Made by a program: the position numbers and the translations under genes. A DNA stretch of 64,000 nucleotides, from the NCBI GenBank assembly GCA_009792885.1, contig WMCF01000030.1, positions 3,512,891 through 3,576,890 on the forward strand. Reading direction: 5' to 3'. The stretch comes from Eremophila alpestris peregrina. Taxonomy: Eukaryota > Chordata > Aves > Passeriformes > Alaudidae. The notes below the pieces were generated by a model. The model did not search any database, was not told the origin of the DNA, and worked only from the letters and a program-made list of their open reading frames with translations. This document shows positions 41,301 to 53,371 of the stretch, one piece after another. The first letter of the stretch is position 1; the number at the start of each line of letters is the position of its first letter.

Positions 41301-42046
41301 TGAATTTAGAATAGGTCAAGTCAGGATCAGAGGTTATTTCAGTAAAGAAAGGAAGGAATATAAATGTCAGTCTTCATGGGCACAGGAATAAATGGACTTC
41401 AGTCAGCATAACTACATGATGTTTTTACTTGAAGATGTGAGGATCAGTTCAATAAAGTACCTCTAATTTTTTCTTGATATTATATCACTGGCACAATGCC
41501 AAGTTAACATGTTTTACTTTCTGGTGTTGCTGTACAACTTAGTGAGCATAGTCTCAAAATGAGAGGCAAACAAATTTCAGTGACCCAAAGTATGCTCTGC
41601 TGAGGACTTGGGGAGAGGTGGAAAGGCGTTAGAGCTGCTTTTCTCCAATACGATTTCAGAGCAATATTAGGAGCATCAAGAAGCTGGGTTCCAGCAGCTG
41701 TAAAATTCCTGTACTAACCGGCTGAAGTGCAAAAGCTTTCTAATACAACCAACCTAACTTTATATGCAGCATTGAAGAGCTGAGTTAGGAGCTTGCCAAA
41801 TTCATTTCCCTCTATAGCTGGTGAAGAAAGCCTTCAGCCTGACAGTAAGTCTTCTGAGTCTTCTGAAGGTGAACTGTACTCTCCACAGGCAGTCATGAGG
41901 TCTAATAAACACACAGTAGCTTCTGAGCCTAACTTTGGCTGAGACTAACCTAGACATGAGTGGCTGACCTTTTCCAGAACAACATGGCACCCTGTGGCAC
42001 CCGGCCTCAAGCCTATCTGTATCTTTTGTAGTTAAAACCACTTAAT
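38346..42046. other. Unannotated non-coding DNA, no gene seen
   Basis: No gene or recognisable transposon was found. The notable item is the 27-bp direct duplication at 39551-39613. Confidence 0.55.
39551..39613 (+). repeat. Perfect 27-bp direct repeat, period 36
   Basis: Bases 39551-39577 and 39587-39613 are identical over 27 positions (starting GAAAAATAGAACAGG), separated by 9 bases. Perfect identity suggests a recent local duplication. Confidence 0.97.
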
Positions 42047-42425
42047 TTTTTGGGTTGGAAAAGATTTTTAAGACCATTGAGTCCAACTATTAACCCAACT
42101 CTGCCAAGTCCACCACTAAACCATGCCTTTAAGTGCCACAGACACACTTTGTAAATACCTCCAGGGATGGTGACTCACCATTTCCCTTGACAACCTGTTC
42201 CAATACTTGGAGGAGAAACTTTTCCTATTATTCAGTCTAAACCTCCTCTGGCACAACTTGAGGCTGTTTTCTCTCATCCTGTATCACTTGTTATTTGGGA
42301 GAAAAGGCTGACTCTCATCTGCTTACAGCATCCTTTCAGGCAGCTGTAGAGAGTGATAAGGTCTTCCCTGAGCCTCCTTTTCTTCAAGCTAAACAACACA
42401 GTTCCCTAAGCCACAAGCACTGCTG
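42047..42425 (-). mobile_element. CR1 LINE 3' fragment
   Basis: The plus strand shows a reversed CR1 3' region: GGGTTGGAAAAGATTTTTAA near 42053, GAGTCCAACTATTAACCC, a diverged CCAGGGATGGTGACTC near 42162, AACCTGTTCCAA near 42190 and the CCTCCTTTTCTTCAAGC segment near 42375. The terminal ATTCTATG-type tail is lost. Divergence is considerable, so it is an old copy. Confidence 0.85.
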
Positions 42426-44080
42426 TGTTAGTGGGGGTTTCCTAAGAGTCAGTTTACTCCTGATGGAAGTGATCTGAGTGACAGGTCTACAAAATGAAGT
42501 TGTCTACTTACACCAGCCTTTACTGAAATGGCCCTTCAATTTCCAGCTATTTGAAACCATAGCTTCTTTTTCAAGAAGGCCAAGTATGGCTTGTTATTGA
42601 CAAAATAGAGGAGGATTTTTCTGCTTGTTTTTCCACCTTTTTTTACTCTGGGGCAGAGTAGAAGCACTACCTCTGCTGATTGCTTCTGATGATGCTAACT
42701 GCTGACTTATATTGAATTCAGCTTGGGTGTAAAGTAAGGATTGGAAAGTAACCACATATGTTTTTTTGTCTCTACCATCCCACAAAAAAGCAAAACCTAT
42801 TCAGTAGCTAATACTAACTTGTAACTAAGGGAGAAAAAGTCATATACAGATACTAATGAAAATTATTACAGAAAATCCAGGAAATGTAAAAGGAAATAAA
42901 ATTCCTTGGGAAGTACTGAAATGCACACTCATGATCATGACACAGGCTTGAAGTCCATTCCTGCCACAATTCTTCTAAACAACAAGAGATGCAAGTGTGA
43001 CATTTCCATTCACAAAAAAAGGCTTTTTAAGATTTTTCCTCCAACATGCAAAAAGAAGGTATTTTTCCTGTAGTTTTACAGAATCTAGCTTAATTATTAT
43101 AGCCTTTATTATTCTACCATATGGGGATAATAAAAAAAACTTTGCCTCTGAAAGTCCAAGATCCAGAAAACAGTAAAATTATTCAAAAAAACTAAGAATA
43201 TGCCTTCATCTCCATTGCATATACCAAGCACAAATTGATACAGTTTTGTGCATCATGCAGAAAGGCATTTCTACTAAAGATATAACTTCCAGACATGATT
43301 TAGAGAGCTGAAGGGGAATATCCTGCATAATATAACAAATGTGGTACATTTGCTTGGAATAAATGTAAATTTTTCAGAGGGAATATTCTAAAAAATGCCA
43401 CTAATATGGAGAGTTCTGAAGTTAGTGTAGAGATGAAGTATCAAAATTATGCTCAGATATATTGTATAATTTATGATATCAGATACAAAATCAGCATTCA
43501 GGCTAGAGATTTTCTTTGCAATTATTATCAGGCTGGATTGGAAATGCAGGCTATTTTTCATCACGAATCCTGGAGATCTTAGGAAACATGTTGATAAGAA
43601 GATAATCTTATAGTTGAAGAAAATTTATAAAGTAAGGATGGCAATATGTCAAAGGCATATAGCTGACAATTAGTTCAGTAAATTTAGAGTGTTCATTAAT
43701 AATTTTTCATCTTTAAGTATGTTTCTCTAGTTTTTGCTATATCATGAGTGATTATTCTTTTTGACACATAAACATTCATTTCTGGGTCTGCTTGGAAGCT
43801 GGTTGTCTTTTTATTTCCAATATGAATTGGTACAACATGTACACAGGCTTCACTGCAAATTTACAACTTTACAGAACTTTTGCAAAATTTGTGATGAAAA
43901 ATACCAGTGTGCTATTTATTGAGTTTTAATTCATGTAAATTAGATTGTTAATGAGCATTTTATAGTTATTGGTTGTTATATGATATTCTTATCAGCTCTT
44001 CTTTGGATATTTATCCAATTGAGCTACATAGCTGAATACCCAAACTTGTGTCATGTCATTTCTGTTCTCTTGAATAATCC
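42426..44080. other. Unannotated non-coding DNA, no gene seen
   Basis: AT-rich sequence with no supported gene, RNA or repeat. Confidence 0.6.
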
Positions 44081-44250
44081 AAGCACATACATACATATAT
44101 ATGTACTTGTGTATACTAATTTTTCTCTCTAAATGCCTATTTATATATGCACTAACATTTGCATACACATATATTTACATATACTGATACACACACGTGT
44201 ATGCATTTGTGCATTCACACAGACGCATAAACACACACATAGACAGATCA
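44081..44250 (+). repeat. CA/TA-rich microsatellite cluster
   Basis: Interrupted ATAC, ATAT, CACA and GTGT units are scattered over about 170 bases, including CATACATACATATATATG near 44088 and an ACACACACGTGT stretch near 44190. It is a degenerate dinucleotide and tetranucleotide repeat region. Confidence 0.75.
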
Positions 44251-45850
44251 GTGCCATGTCTGCTAGTATCAATCACTACTTCTTAAAAAGAAAGTTATTT
44301 CTCCATCCAATTACAATATCTAGCAGTCCTTAGCTTTATTTTGCATTAGAATGGTCCCAAAAGGGGCTGACCGGTGCAGGAATTTGCAAAAATCAGGAAT
44401 CAAGATACTCAAATCAAGATATGATTCAGATTCATCCAAAACACTGTGGGTCTTCCCTGGGTGCTGACTTGCTGTCCTGTGCTGTATGGATTCCTCTTGC
44501 CATCCAAACAAGGACAGCCTTCTCAGGTGGAATGCACACACAGAAATGCATGAGAAGTTTAAGGGGAACTGGCTTCCTTCCCCGACATGCACTAGATGAG
44601 ACACTTATCTTGCCTTTCTGCTTCCTTGAAAATGCCTTGCATGAATCCTTTTTTCCTGGTTTATGTGCCATCCTAAACCCAAAGCATTTGCATTTCTTGA
44701 CCCTGCAGTAAGTGCATACTTCTCTGGCCTGACACGCCCAGCCCATCAAATATACCTCTGCCTAAAAGGAATGCTTCTCTTTCCCTTCCCCATTGTTAAA
44801 TCCATTCCTCAGATCAATGCACATATATTAATTATATGCACAAATAATAAAATAAAGTAAATACTTTAAAAGCAAACCTAGTATCCAGGCTAAGAGAGCT
44901 GAAATAGGCAGCATCCCCATTAGACCCGGGGCAGGACATGCAGCATAATGCCCTCAGAGGCAGAGAAAGGTGCAAGCCACTTCTCTCATAACTTTTCTTT
45001 GCTGCATGTCTGCTAGGTGGTCTGAGGGAAGCAATGAAGAGGTTTGCCTCACAAGACAGGAGCAATTAGCCTGATAAGGCTGATGTACAGCCTGCCCCCA
45101 TACTGGTGAATGGGCAATGGAGCAGCTCGACTCTCTGCACTGCTAGGCAATGTGACAGGTTTCTGGCACGACATTGGCCCATGCTTTCCATCTGGTCTGC
45201 TTCCAGCCATGCCTGGGTTCTGTAGTTTGAGGTCCCAGAACCCTCTTGGGCCCAGCAGCAGTTGCAGGCACTGGTTTGCACATGGCCACCCTGACACAAA
45301 CCTAATGCCACAAACATGTAGCTCTGCACCTCTCATCCTCAGTGCCAGAGGACTGCCCCAGCATGTTTCATTTGCTGCTTAGGATTGTAGCTGCTTGGAT
45401 CTACTCATGCTTTTTGTCACCAAACTGACTAATGCCTGTCACATTTAACAGGGATATGCCAGCAACCTTCAGGGTTGGCTGTCAGTGGATCTAGAAAGGA
45501 GTACGTCTGGGGTGTCACTGGGCAGAATAAGACCGAAAAATGAAGTAAAGGAAGGAAGAGTTGTCTCCCTCCCACATTACACACATTACTTAGTTGTCTC
45601 CAGCAAAGTGGAAGAATTATTCCAGTTTTGCATTTTAGGTACATAGCTTCCCTAAGTGAATTATGGGATCAATTCAGCCATGTATGACTTATATGAGGGC
45701 AGCTTTCCACCCTATCCTTCAAAGGCAGGATAGTACAGTGGGAAGATAGCTAAAAACCAAAAACTGACAGCAGCAACAGAAAAATTTAGGAAAGGTAAAG
45801 GCGTTTATACAAAATTGTGTCATATATGTCCTTCAGCGAGAGATGTATTA
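44251..45850. other. Non-coding DNA, GC-richer around 44.9-45.4 kb
   Basis: Several overlapping open frames on both strands come from lower stop-codon density in GC-richer DNA; none has a recognisable domain. The stretch at about 44890-45120 (GACCCGGGGCAGG, GCAATTAGCCTGATAAGG) has the look of a regulatory element, with low confidence. Confidence 0.45.
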
Positions 45851-45945
45851 TCACAGAATCACAGAGTATTGTGGGTTGGAAAGGACCCACAATGGTCATC
45901 AAAGTCCAGCTCTTGGCCCAGCAGCCACAAGAATCCATGTAAGTT
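45851..45945 (-). mobile_element. CR1 LINE 3'-terminal remnant
   Basis: The plus strand begins TCACAGAATCACAGAG at 45851 and continues TGGGTTGGAAAGGACCCAC and CATCAAAGTCCAGCTC, which is the reversed CR1 3' terminus. It is of the same subtype as the remnant at 17660, in the opposite orientation. Only the last 95 or so bases are seen. Confidence 0.8.
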
Positions 45946-48900
45946 GCAAGGTTGCCCAGTTTCATGATGTCATTCTGCATCTTGTGATGTTTAGTGTTTT
46001 CTTTCTTAAAGCTCAGAATTGATTACTTGATTATCTCAGCTTAGTTAAAAAATAATAGGCAAGAACATATTCCTGAAAGCAACTAGGAGTTCAAAATGTA
46101 ACTCATATTTCCCTTAATCAGACAAAATACATCAAATCACAAACCAAAACTTGTATTTTGTTCATAATTGGTTTTAGTACCTTGATTTGTAGGATGATTT
46201 ATCATGTGAGCAAACCTGGCACTTTTCAATGACACACCAATCCACTCTTGGGTGCCAAGTTCAGTTCAGGGAAGTATAGAGTCTGAGACAGGCTTCCCCA
46301 GGTGAACCTAAAATCTTTCCTAAAACCATTTCATACTCCCAGAAGTTTTGTTCTGGACTCTGACTCTAGTCCATAAAAAAGTAGTGTTCTTCAATAGTGC
46401 AAAATTTCTGATTGACATTATCCTGGGTTTGCCTTAATAGGAAGCAAAAGTATAAACATGTCTGAACACTGCAATAGAATTATTGTCTTTCAATAGATGT
46501 AAAAAATATGCAGGTGTTTGCAGCTTTTTCCATTTTTACCTCTATGCTGATTGAATGTCTCTGGATAGTCTATATTCATATTCATATAATACATATTCAG
46601 TATTTCTAACCTATGTTTTCTTTGACATAGCCCAGATAGTACAGATAGTAAGACAGTCTTCAAAATTTAATCAATAAATCTAAAAAATCTGACTTCAGAC
46701 CAGGAACAGAAAGCTGCAGTTTAAAAGTTTGAAAACACTATAATTAGCCTTATATAAGGCCAACTCTCCCAAGAGGGTTCTATAAACATAGAGCTTATAA
46801 TAAAATATTAAGAAAAAGGGAAGACATATCCATTTGCTGGCTTTCAAATGTACGTTACCTGCCTCCCTTTTGTATTACTCAGTTCCCAGAAGCCTACCTA
46901 AAAATATTCTTTAAAATTGCATCTATGTTAAGACCACGGATAGCAAGCCATGGCTTGCTCCATCTGAGTTAAACCAGACGACTAATGACTCTTCAAAATT
47001 GAAGATTTTAATGGAAATTCATTTCTGAAAAAATGTTGGCCCCTTGAACACTGGAAGCACCACAAATCTTGCAGAGTGGCCTGACTGAAAGCCTACAGAA
47101 GCCAGTGTAGAGGCATCCATCAACCTGAACGGCCTTTGTACCATACCTTTAAGGTTATCTCTTTATATATAGAGGGGAAGTAAAAATGTTTATAGCAAAT
47201 GCCTCTAAAGCACAGAGAGAACTTTTTATGAATCATCTATTCATGATTTGTACAGCTCAATCAGTAGCATTTTTCTTCATGAATTTTCCCTTTGCAGGGG
47301 ATGTGCATATTGCTTATGAGACATAAAGAAATAACAGCTCTCTGCATCATCACTCCTTTTTTCCATTCATCTTACTTTACATTTACTGACACTCCACAGG
47401 GCAAGCTGTGTAGGATATCCCCTCATTATGAGTGGAAATAAGTTATGCTAAAAGTGGATTTTTAAGACTATCTGAATAATATGCAGTTGTTCCCCACCAG
47501 ATCATACAGTGTGCTTACAACAACAGGGTCTAATATTTGTTTCTCAATAGAAAGTAAAGTATAGGATTATTCTAGAGATGTATCTGAAGTAAAATATTGA
47601 GATTCGATGTCCTCTGGCAGGTTAAACTGGAAAATGTTAGGCTGGCATCTGATGTTATCTTTTTTGCCTTTTTGACCAGAAATGACTACACACTTAAAGC
47701 TTATCTATGAAAACCTGACAACCAAAGGTAGCAACCAAATATCCAACTACAGCATCAGTTGATAAAAAAGAGCAAAAAAAAAAGAGAAAATTGGTCCAAA
47801 ATAACCCTGGGAAAAGTGAAATTCCCCCATCTACCCATAAGTTCTGACCACTGTGGCTTCAGTATATATTAATCAGCTGAAACAAGTACACCAAGAAAAT
47901 GAATTCTTTTTTCTTTCTAAAAAGAATTAAATGGTCTTCATGTATGTCAGGACTTGAGGTAGCTAGCTAAACTACATAAATTTCTCAGAAATTCAACAAG
48001 GAACCACAACCTGGAGTCCATGGAAATTCCACCTCTGCAGCAACTGATACTTCCAAGTTACACCTGCAGATGATTCTTAACTCTTGACTTTTCTCACAAT
48101 ATTCTATTTCAGTAATTTTTAATGAAAAAAAAAAAAAAAGAGAAAACATAAAAAAAGAGATATCTTTTCTTCTCCCATCTCTGTCCATTAAATGACTGAT
48201 TCCAATTTAATGCATTGAAGTTGAAGGTCTTTGAAATTCAAAGATATGTTTCTCTTTCCATCCCTAATGGGATAATAGCACATACTAATGCACATGCATT
48301 TGTTCTTTTAGTCGCAATTTCATAAGAATTGCAAGTTGCAAACATTATCGCTTTATGATTATTGTGCAATTAGACAAAAGAAGACACACATAAAGACAGG
48401 CAAATGGAGAGGACAGAAGATGATATCAAATAATATAAGATTTTTTTTCTCTAGACTACACAAAACTTCATTTATAGTCTGCATATTTCTCAAATTCACC
48501 CTTTCAAAGAACTCCAAAAACAAATATTACATATGGCACTACTTATATTGCTTTTTTGCCCTTTCCTTAAACCCTTCACCTCACACAGAGCAAAAAGAAA
48601 GCATGATGTCCTAGTACAGCCATGTAAAATGTACAATAACTTATTTTAAAAAGGAAGCACTTAAATGCTAGCAAGCACCAGTGATCTGCTTCGAAGCTGT
48701 CATGAAAGGACACTTTAGACATTAGAATGCATTATTGGGTAGTAGTAGTAAATGGCTTTATAAAATCTCACTGATCATTATTGCCATTTCATAATTCTCT
48801 TTCCTGTTTGCAAAATGGATAAATGAGCATTTTCAGGCTCTCAGAACAAACAGTATAAATCAAACTTGATAAAATAATTTCAAATAGTTTTCACTTAAAA

Positions 48901-49027
48901 GAAGCATTGGTTTGATCTACTATAACACTCCAACTATATATAAGTACGCCATATCTTCTTGTAGGTTACTGAATTTAGCTTACTGCAAATTAAAACTGGA
49001 ATTACCTTTTTTTTCACAGTTTCAGGC
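45946..49027. other. Unannotated AT-rich DNA, no gene seen
   Basis: No coding frame, RNA gene or transposon was recognised. An A15 run lies at 48125-48139. Confidence 0.6.
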
Positions 49028-49203
49028 TCATTGCATTGTATGAAGCTCAGGATTTTGACTCATAGATAGTTGTACCATGTAGGAATTTGTCACAGCCCAT
49101 CGTGTTTCATCTCCATCTCTAACTATGCGTTCATGAACTGTACAGACTTCAAAGGATACTCGTGTACCACTTTTCTTATGACTGAAGCATAACTCCTGTA
49201 ATG
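49028..49203 (-). CDS. Orphan candidate coding exon (unidentified gene)
   Basis: On the minus strand a polypyrimidine-ending splice acceptor (ATTTTTCAG, AG at 49205-49204) is followed by an open frame of 58 codons plus two leading bases, ending in TGA at 49030-49028. The peptide looks like real protein: it has balanced composition and alternating hydrophobic and charged residues (core VSFEVCTVHERIVRDGDE, then RWAVTNSYMVQL), suggesting beta strands. Three CpGs lie within about 55 bases in otherwise CpG-poor DNA, which hints at selection. A consensus-like donor (AAG/GTAATT) occurs about 30 bases after the stop, so the exon could be terminal, alternative, or a decayed copy. I do not recognise the family. 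No partner exon was found in the window, so the reading stays tentative. Confidence 0.35.
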
Positions 49204-49899
49204 CTGAAAAATACATTTAATAGAATACCTTTCCTTTGCACTGAGTTTAGCCCCTGGAGTGCAGTCTGGGAACAAGATTTCACGCACATGCAAAGAGCTA
49301 TCCAAATGCCAGCCCATGCACCTACCTCTCAATCATATATGCCTTTCCTTAAATACACCATAATGCAAAAGCACATAAATCTAAGCACCCTGCATCATTT
49401 GTTTATGTGCAAACATGTCCTTCAGGGTGCCAACAAGGTTTACCCTCAGAAAGGAGGAAAACTACAGAGATGGGAATCTGCTGTGATTATCATCCATAAG
49501 TGAAAGGAGCACACCCCCTGGTTTGGTACACACCTTAACAGCCCTATGTTTGCTCAGCAGGAATGGGGTGTGCTGTGGATGGGAAATGCAGAAGGCTGGC
49601 ATGTCCTTAATGTTCCCTCACACCTCTGGTAGTGCTCAAAAAAAAAATCTTTATTAGAGAAACTAAGACAGATTCCACTTAAACAGTGAAATCCTCTCTG
49701 CAAGGTACTCAAGGGGAAGGTCTGTCTTTAACTAAATCACTGAAGCCATATTCAAGATACAAGAATTATTCGCAACCCATAGAAACAATGCTTCTAGGAT
49801 TTCATTTCAAAGAATTTTCCTGCTCAGAAGAAACACACCCCAAACCCCCAAATTGCATGAAGAAAACTCCCCCAAAGCTCCATCAGCAGGAAAATTAGA

Positions 49900-50275
49900 A
49901 AAAGATTAGTGAAAGCTTGCTCTTTCTGCCCAGTGTCAGAGGCTGGAGCTCCCGAGAGCTCGCTGCTCTCCCCCAGTGATGGGCAGAGTGGGACGCGCTG
50001 CAAGCACGAGCAGCTTCTCTCAGAAGGAAACGCAGCTGATTAATCAACTTGATATTACCCAGACTGATTAAACAATGAGACATCCTGGGGTTTTGCTGTC
50101 TGTCCTGATGAGTGCTCATCATAACTATTAGTACAAAACCCCAGCGTGTCTCCCTTGGGAGTAAACTACCTTCTAATGTTTTTCCTCTAAAGATTAATTC
50201 CATTGTTATGGAACCTGTGTATAAAGGAATTATAAACTAATCATTAGTCATTTTCAAACAATTTGACCTTTCCAG
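49900..50275. promoter_or_regulatory. Candidate conserved non-coding element (enhancer-like)
   Basis: A CpG-retaining block (CCCGAGAGCTCGC, GGACGCGCTGC, GCACGAGC, AAACGCAGC) is followed by dense homeodomain-type sites. E-box CAGCTG at 50033-50038 overlaps the palindrome TGATTAATCA at 50037-50046. TGATTAAACAATG follows near 50065, and TAATTCC and ATTAGT words continue to about 50250. No protein frame with coding character is present. The motif density suggests a developmental enhancer; this is inference. Confidence 0.4.
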
Positions 50276-53200
50276 CTTTGACTGGTGGAGTGTTTTTGGA
50301 AGAGGTCTTGTTCAGTTTGTCTTATTCACATAAGCTGGTTTACTTAGACAAACAGAAAAGGGACTGACACATTTGCAGTACTGTGCTCATTTCAAAACCA
50401 GAAAAAGTGGATTTTTTTAATTAACTTCATTTTTGTTTTATGAAGTAATGGTTAAAGGATTAACAGCCGTGGAAACCATGAAAACCTTTACTTTGTTCCA
50501 CAAAATCACCCAAACCTCTGCCTAACCCTCAATATAATAAGCTCTCTCTCTGAAAGATACCATTAAATGTTAATGTTACCTGCAAAAGGAAACAGGTTTT
50601 TAACATGCACTCAGATGTTAAACACATTTGTCTCATGTCAATAAATAATTTCTAAAGTTGGATAAAAATCAAGTCATTCTTGAAAGGTGTTCTTAGCATG
50701 TTTTAAAAGGATTTCCCTTGCCTATCAATCTATGTTTTAACATGATTACTGGTCTGTTTATATGGCAATTATTCAGGTGCAGAGAGCAAGCATGAATAAA
50801 TTACCCTGGAATTCCTCTTATAGGAGGAGGCCCCAACTTTCTACATTCCAGTATACCCTCATAGGTTGTACCAAATATCAACATTTCCCCTTGCAGCAAG
50901 ACCATTCACAACTTCCTTAAATCCCTGCTTGTAAGAAAGGTTCAATCTGACTGAGACCAAGCAGCAAAAGGCAATTACTTCTAACTTTGCATTCAGGCTT
51001 CCCCACCCCCTCACCCCCCAAATTCCAGTGATAGCAGCTCTAAAAAAATAACAGCTTTTTTAGCTTAAAACAAATTGACATCCATTTTAATTCAGATATC
51101 TAGTTTCAAAAGTGGGAAATATTTTTTTAAATCTGTTAAGTCTGCCAGTCCCCAGGGGAAAAGTTTTAAAATAGTCATAAGCATGAATTTTGACTGAATT
51201 CATCAATGAGTGTTCTACCATACACATCTCTGGATATATTCTAGGTTTCTTCCTTTCTCCAAGTTTTTCTGATATGTATGCAGGTCAGAGCAAACAGATC
51301 CATGAAAAGTCCAAGCCCTTGAGCACAAAGGACACAAAGAGCAGCTGTCCAGCTTCAACCCTGCGGGCATAATAGCAGTAGGCTCGTGATTCTCAGCTCT
51401 GCAGTTCCCCACAGGGACATACATCCCCACACAAAAGCTTGCAAGGCTTGCTTTTTTTTTTCCCCCTCTGTTTTAAAGGTGTGCACTAGCTTAGAGAAAT
51501 GACATAATAGGGCCCACTCACATTCATTGCTCACAAACTACCAGCTACTCAGACAACTCAGATAACAAATAAATCCAGAGGCAAGTGCTAAAACTTGTTT
51601 AGGTTCTGAATTCTGCTGATATCTTTCTGGGTTATTTATAGCCTTAAATCTTCCTAAATCTTTGGAAGTACCCATTTGTTAACTTTCCTGGTAAGCACCT
51701 AAAATGAACTCATATTTCTATAGCCTATCTAAAATGGGTATCAGCTCAGCACATTGATATTTGTAATCACTGTTGTTTAGATGCTCACACTCTCCCTCAT
51801 TTTACATAATCATGTCTAAACACCCACCCATATTTAGGGTGGTGAATGTCATATAATCAAAATGTTTGACAAAATACATTCTCCCCACCCCCCCAAATAC
51901 TCCCATAAACCTGAAAATATATGCATGATGGCTAATACTTCAATATAGACAAGGTTTCAGACATCAACACCTTTTTTTTTTTCCTTTATTTCACAGCTAC
52001 ATTTCAATCTTTTACAAAAACCTATGGTAAATCTTGATATCTTAATTTTGATTACAGCCAATGGAAATTTTGCTCAAATATGGAACACAACCTGTGCTTT
52101 TCAAACTGTGCTGATGAAGCCCAATGGCCTACACTGTATTTCCAAAGTGCATTTGAAAGCTATGTAAGAAAAGCCAGACTATTTCTGTAGACATTAACAT
52201 GGTTCATTGAAAAGTGTTACAATATCCTGAGTTTAAAAAAGGCTGACAGTCTTATTACCATACAGCTACATTTACAGTTAGTGGACAAAGCAGATAAACA
52301 AAAGTGATCCAAATTAAGATATCTTATCTGTTTCCTCAAAATAAAATAAATGTATACATTGTTTTTCTCCGTTAAAAAGAGTTTTTAGAAGTGTAACATT
52401 TATTTCAAACCTCCATTCCATGAAACAATTTCCTTTGATTGTACTGCTGGGAATTTAAAATACAATTTATGATTAATCTTTTAACATATAATTTTATAAG
52501 ATTTCTTTCAATTGCAATTGAAAAAATTTTAAGCTGTGAATAGGGCCCATAAAAAAAAAAGCTAATACAAGTTTCTCTAAAAGCCAGCAATTCCAGCTAC
52601 CTATACAGTAGGTAACTCACACTCAGCTTAAAAAAATAAACTTCATAGTCCACCCATGTCCTCAGCCTGTCCTGCAAACAGTGAGATTTCATTATTTGTT
52701 TGTTGTGTAAGCAATAAAATCTATTCGCAGCAAGGTATTGCAATTGCCAGAACATCAGTATGACTAGTTGAACTTCAGATGCTGGTTGACTTGGGATGTC
52801 AAAGCTCCCAGGGTTGTTGGGAGACTGGCATTAAAAGAACAGATACAATCCTAAGCCTAAGTGTTAACAAAGACTGTTGGCATCCCAGAGGAGATTAGGT
52901 TGCTGATCTTGTAAGGATCAGCTACTTACTTAGTGATGTTTACACTGACATTGATGTAGTGACATCCTGATCTAATTACATGTCAATAAACCACAGTCCT
53001 GATGCCCTGAGAAGATCAGAAGGGGATTACAAGAACTGCACTGCCAATCTTTAAAGCCTAAGGAAGCAACCCTGTGATTTAATTACCACGAATTCAGTAA
53101 CTGTAAAACTACTGTTTTAAATTGGGCAATTCTTTTCATAATTAGATTGCATCCCTCCCCTATAACTATCACCTCTAAATTTTCAAAAATTCTGCACCTA

Positions 53201-53371
53201 ATTCACTGCCTAAGGAAACGCTCCAGAAAGTTGTTTTGCTGTCTCCCTTTAATTCATGCCTTAACATTCTAATTCTTTAAGGGATTTGTTTTAAATGTGC
53301 ATCATTATTTTCATGTTTGCTGTCATAGTATCAGAGAGTAACTTCAGGACTCTGTTAACACTGATTTAGTG
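50276..53371. other. Non-coding DNA; possible regulatory block near 52.7-53.0 kb
   Basis: No gene or transposon was recognised. An 18-base perfect palindrome lies at 52506-52523. The interval 52660-53060 is less repetitive and includes TATTCGCAGC, TAATTACATGTCAATAAA and TAATTACCACGAATTC words, so it could be another conserved element, with low confidence. Confidence 0.45.
52506..52523. repeat. Perfect 18-bp palindrome
   Basis: TTTCAATTGCAATTGAAA equals its own reverse complement. It may be chance in AT-rich DNA or a dimeric protein site. Confidence 0.9.

Noticed and set aside
44320..45382. Cluster of about ten overlapping frames suggesting a gene
   Set aside because: Frames occur equally on both strands in a GC-richer stretch and none has a recognisable fold or consistent splice sites.
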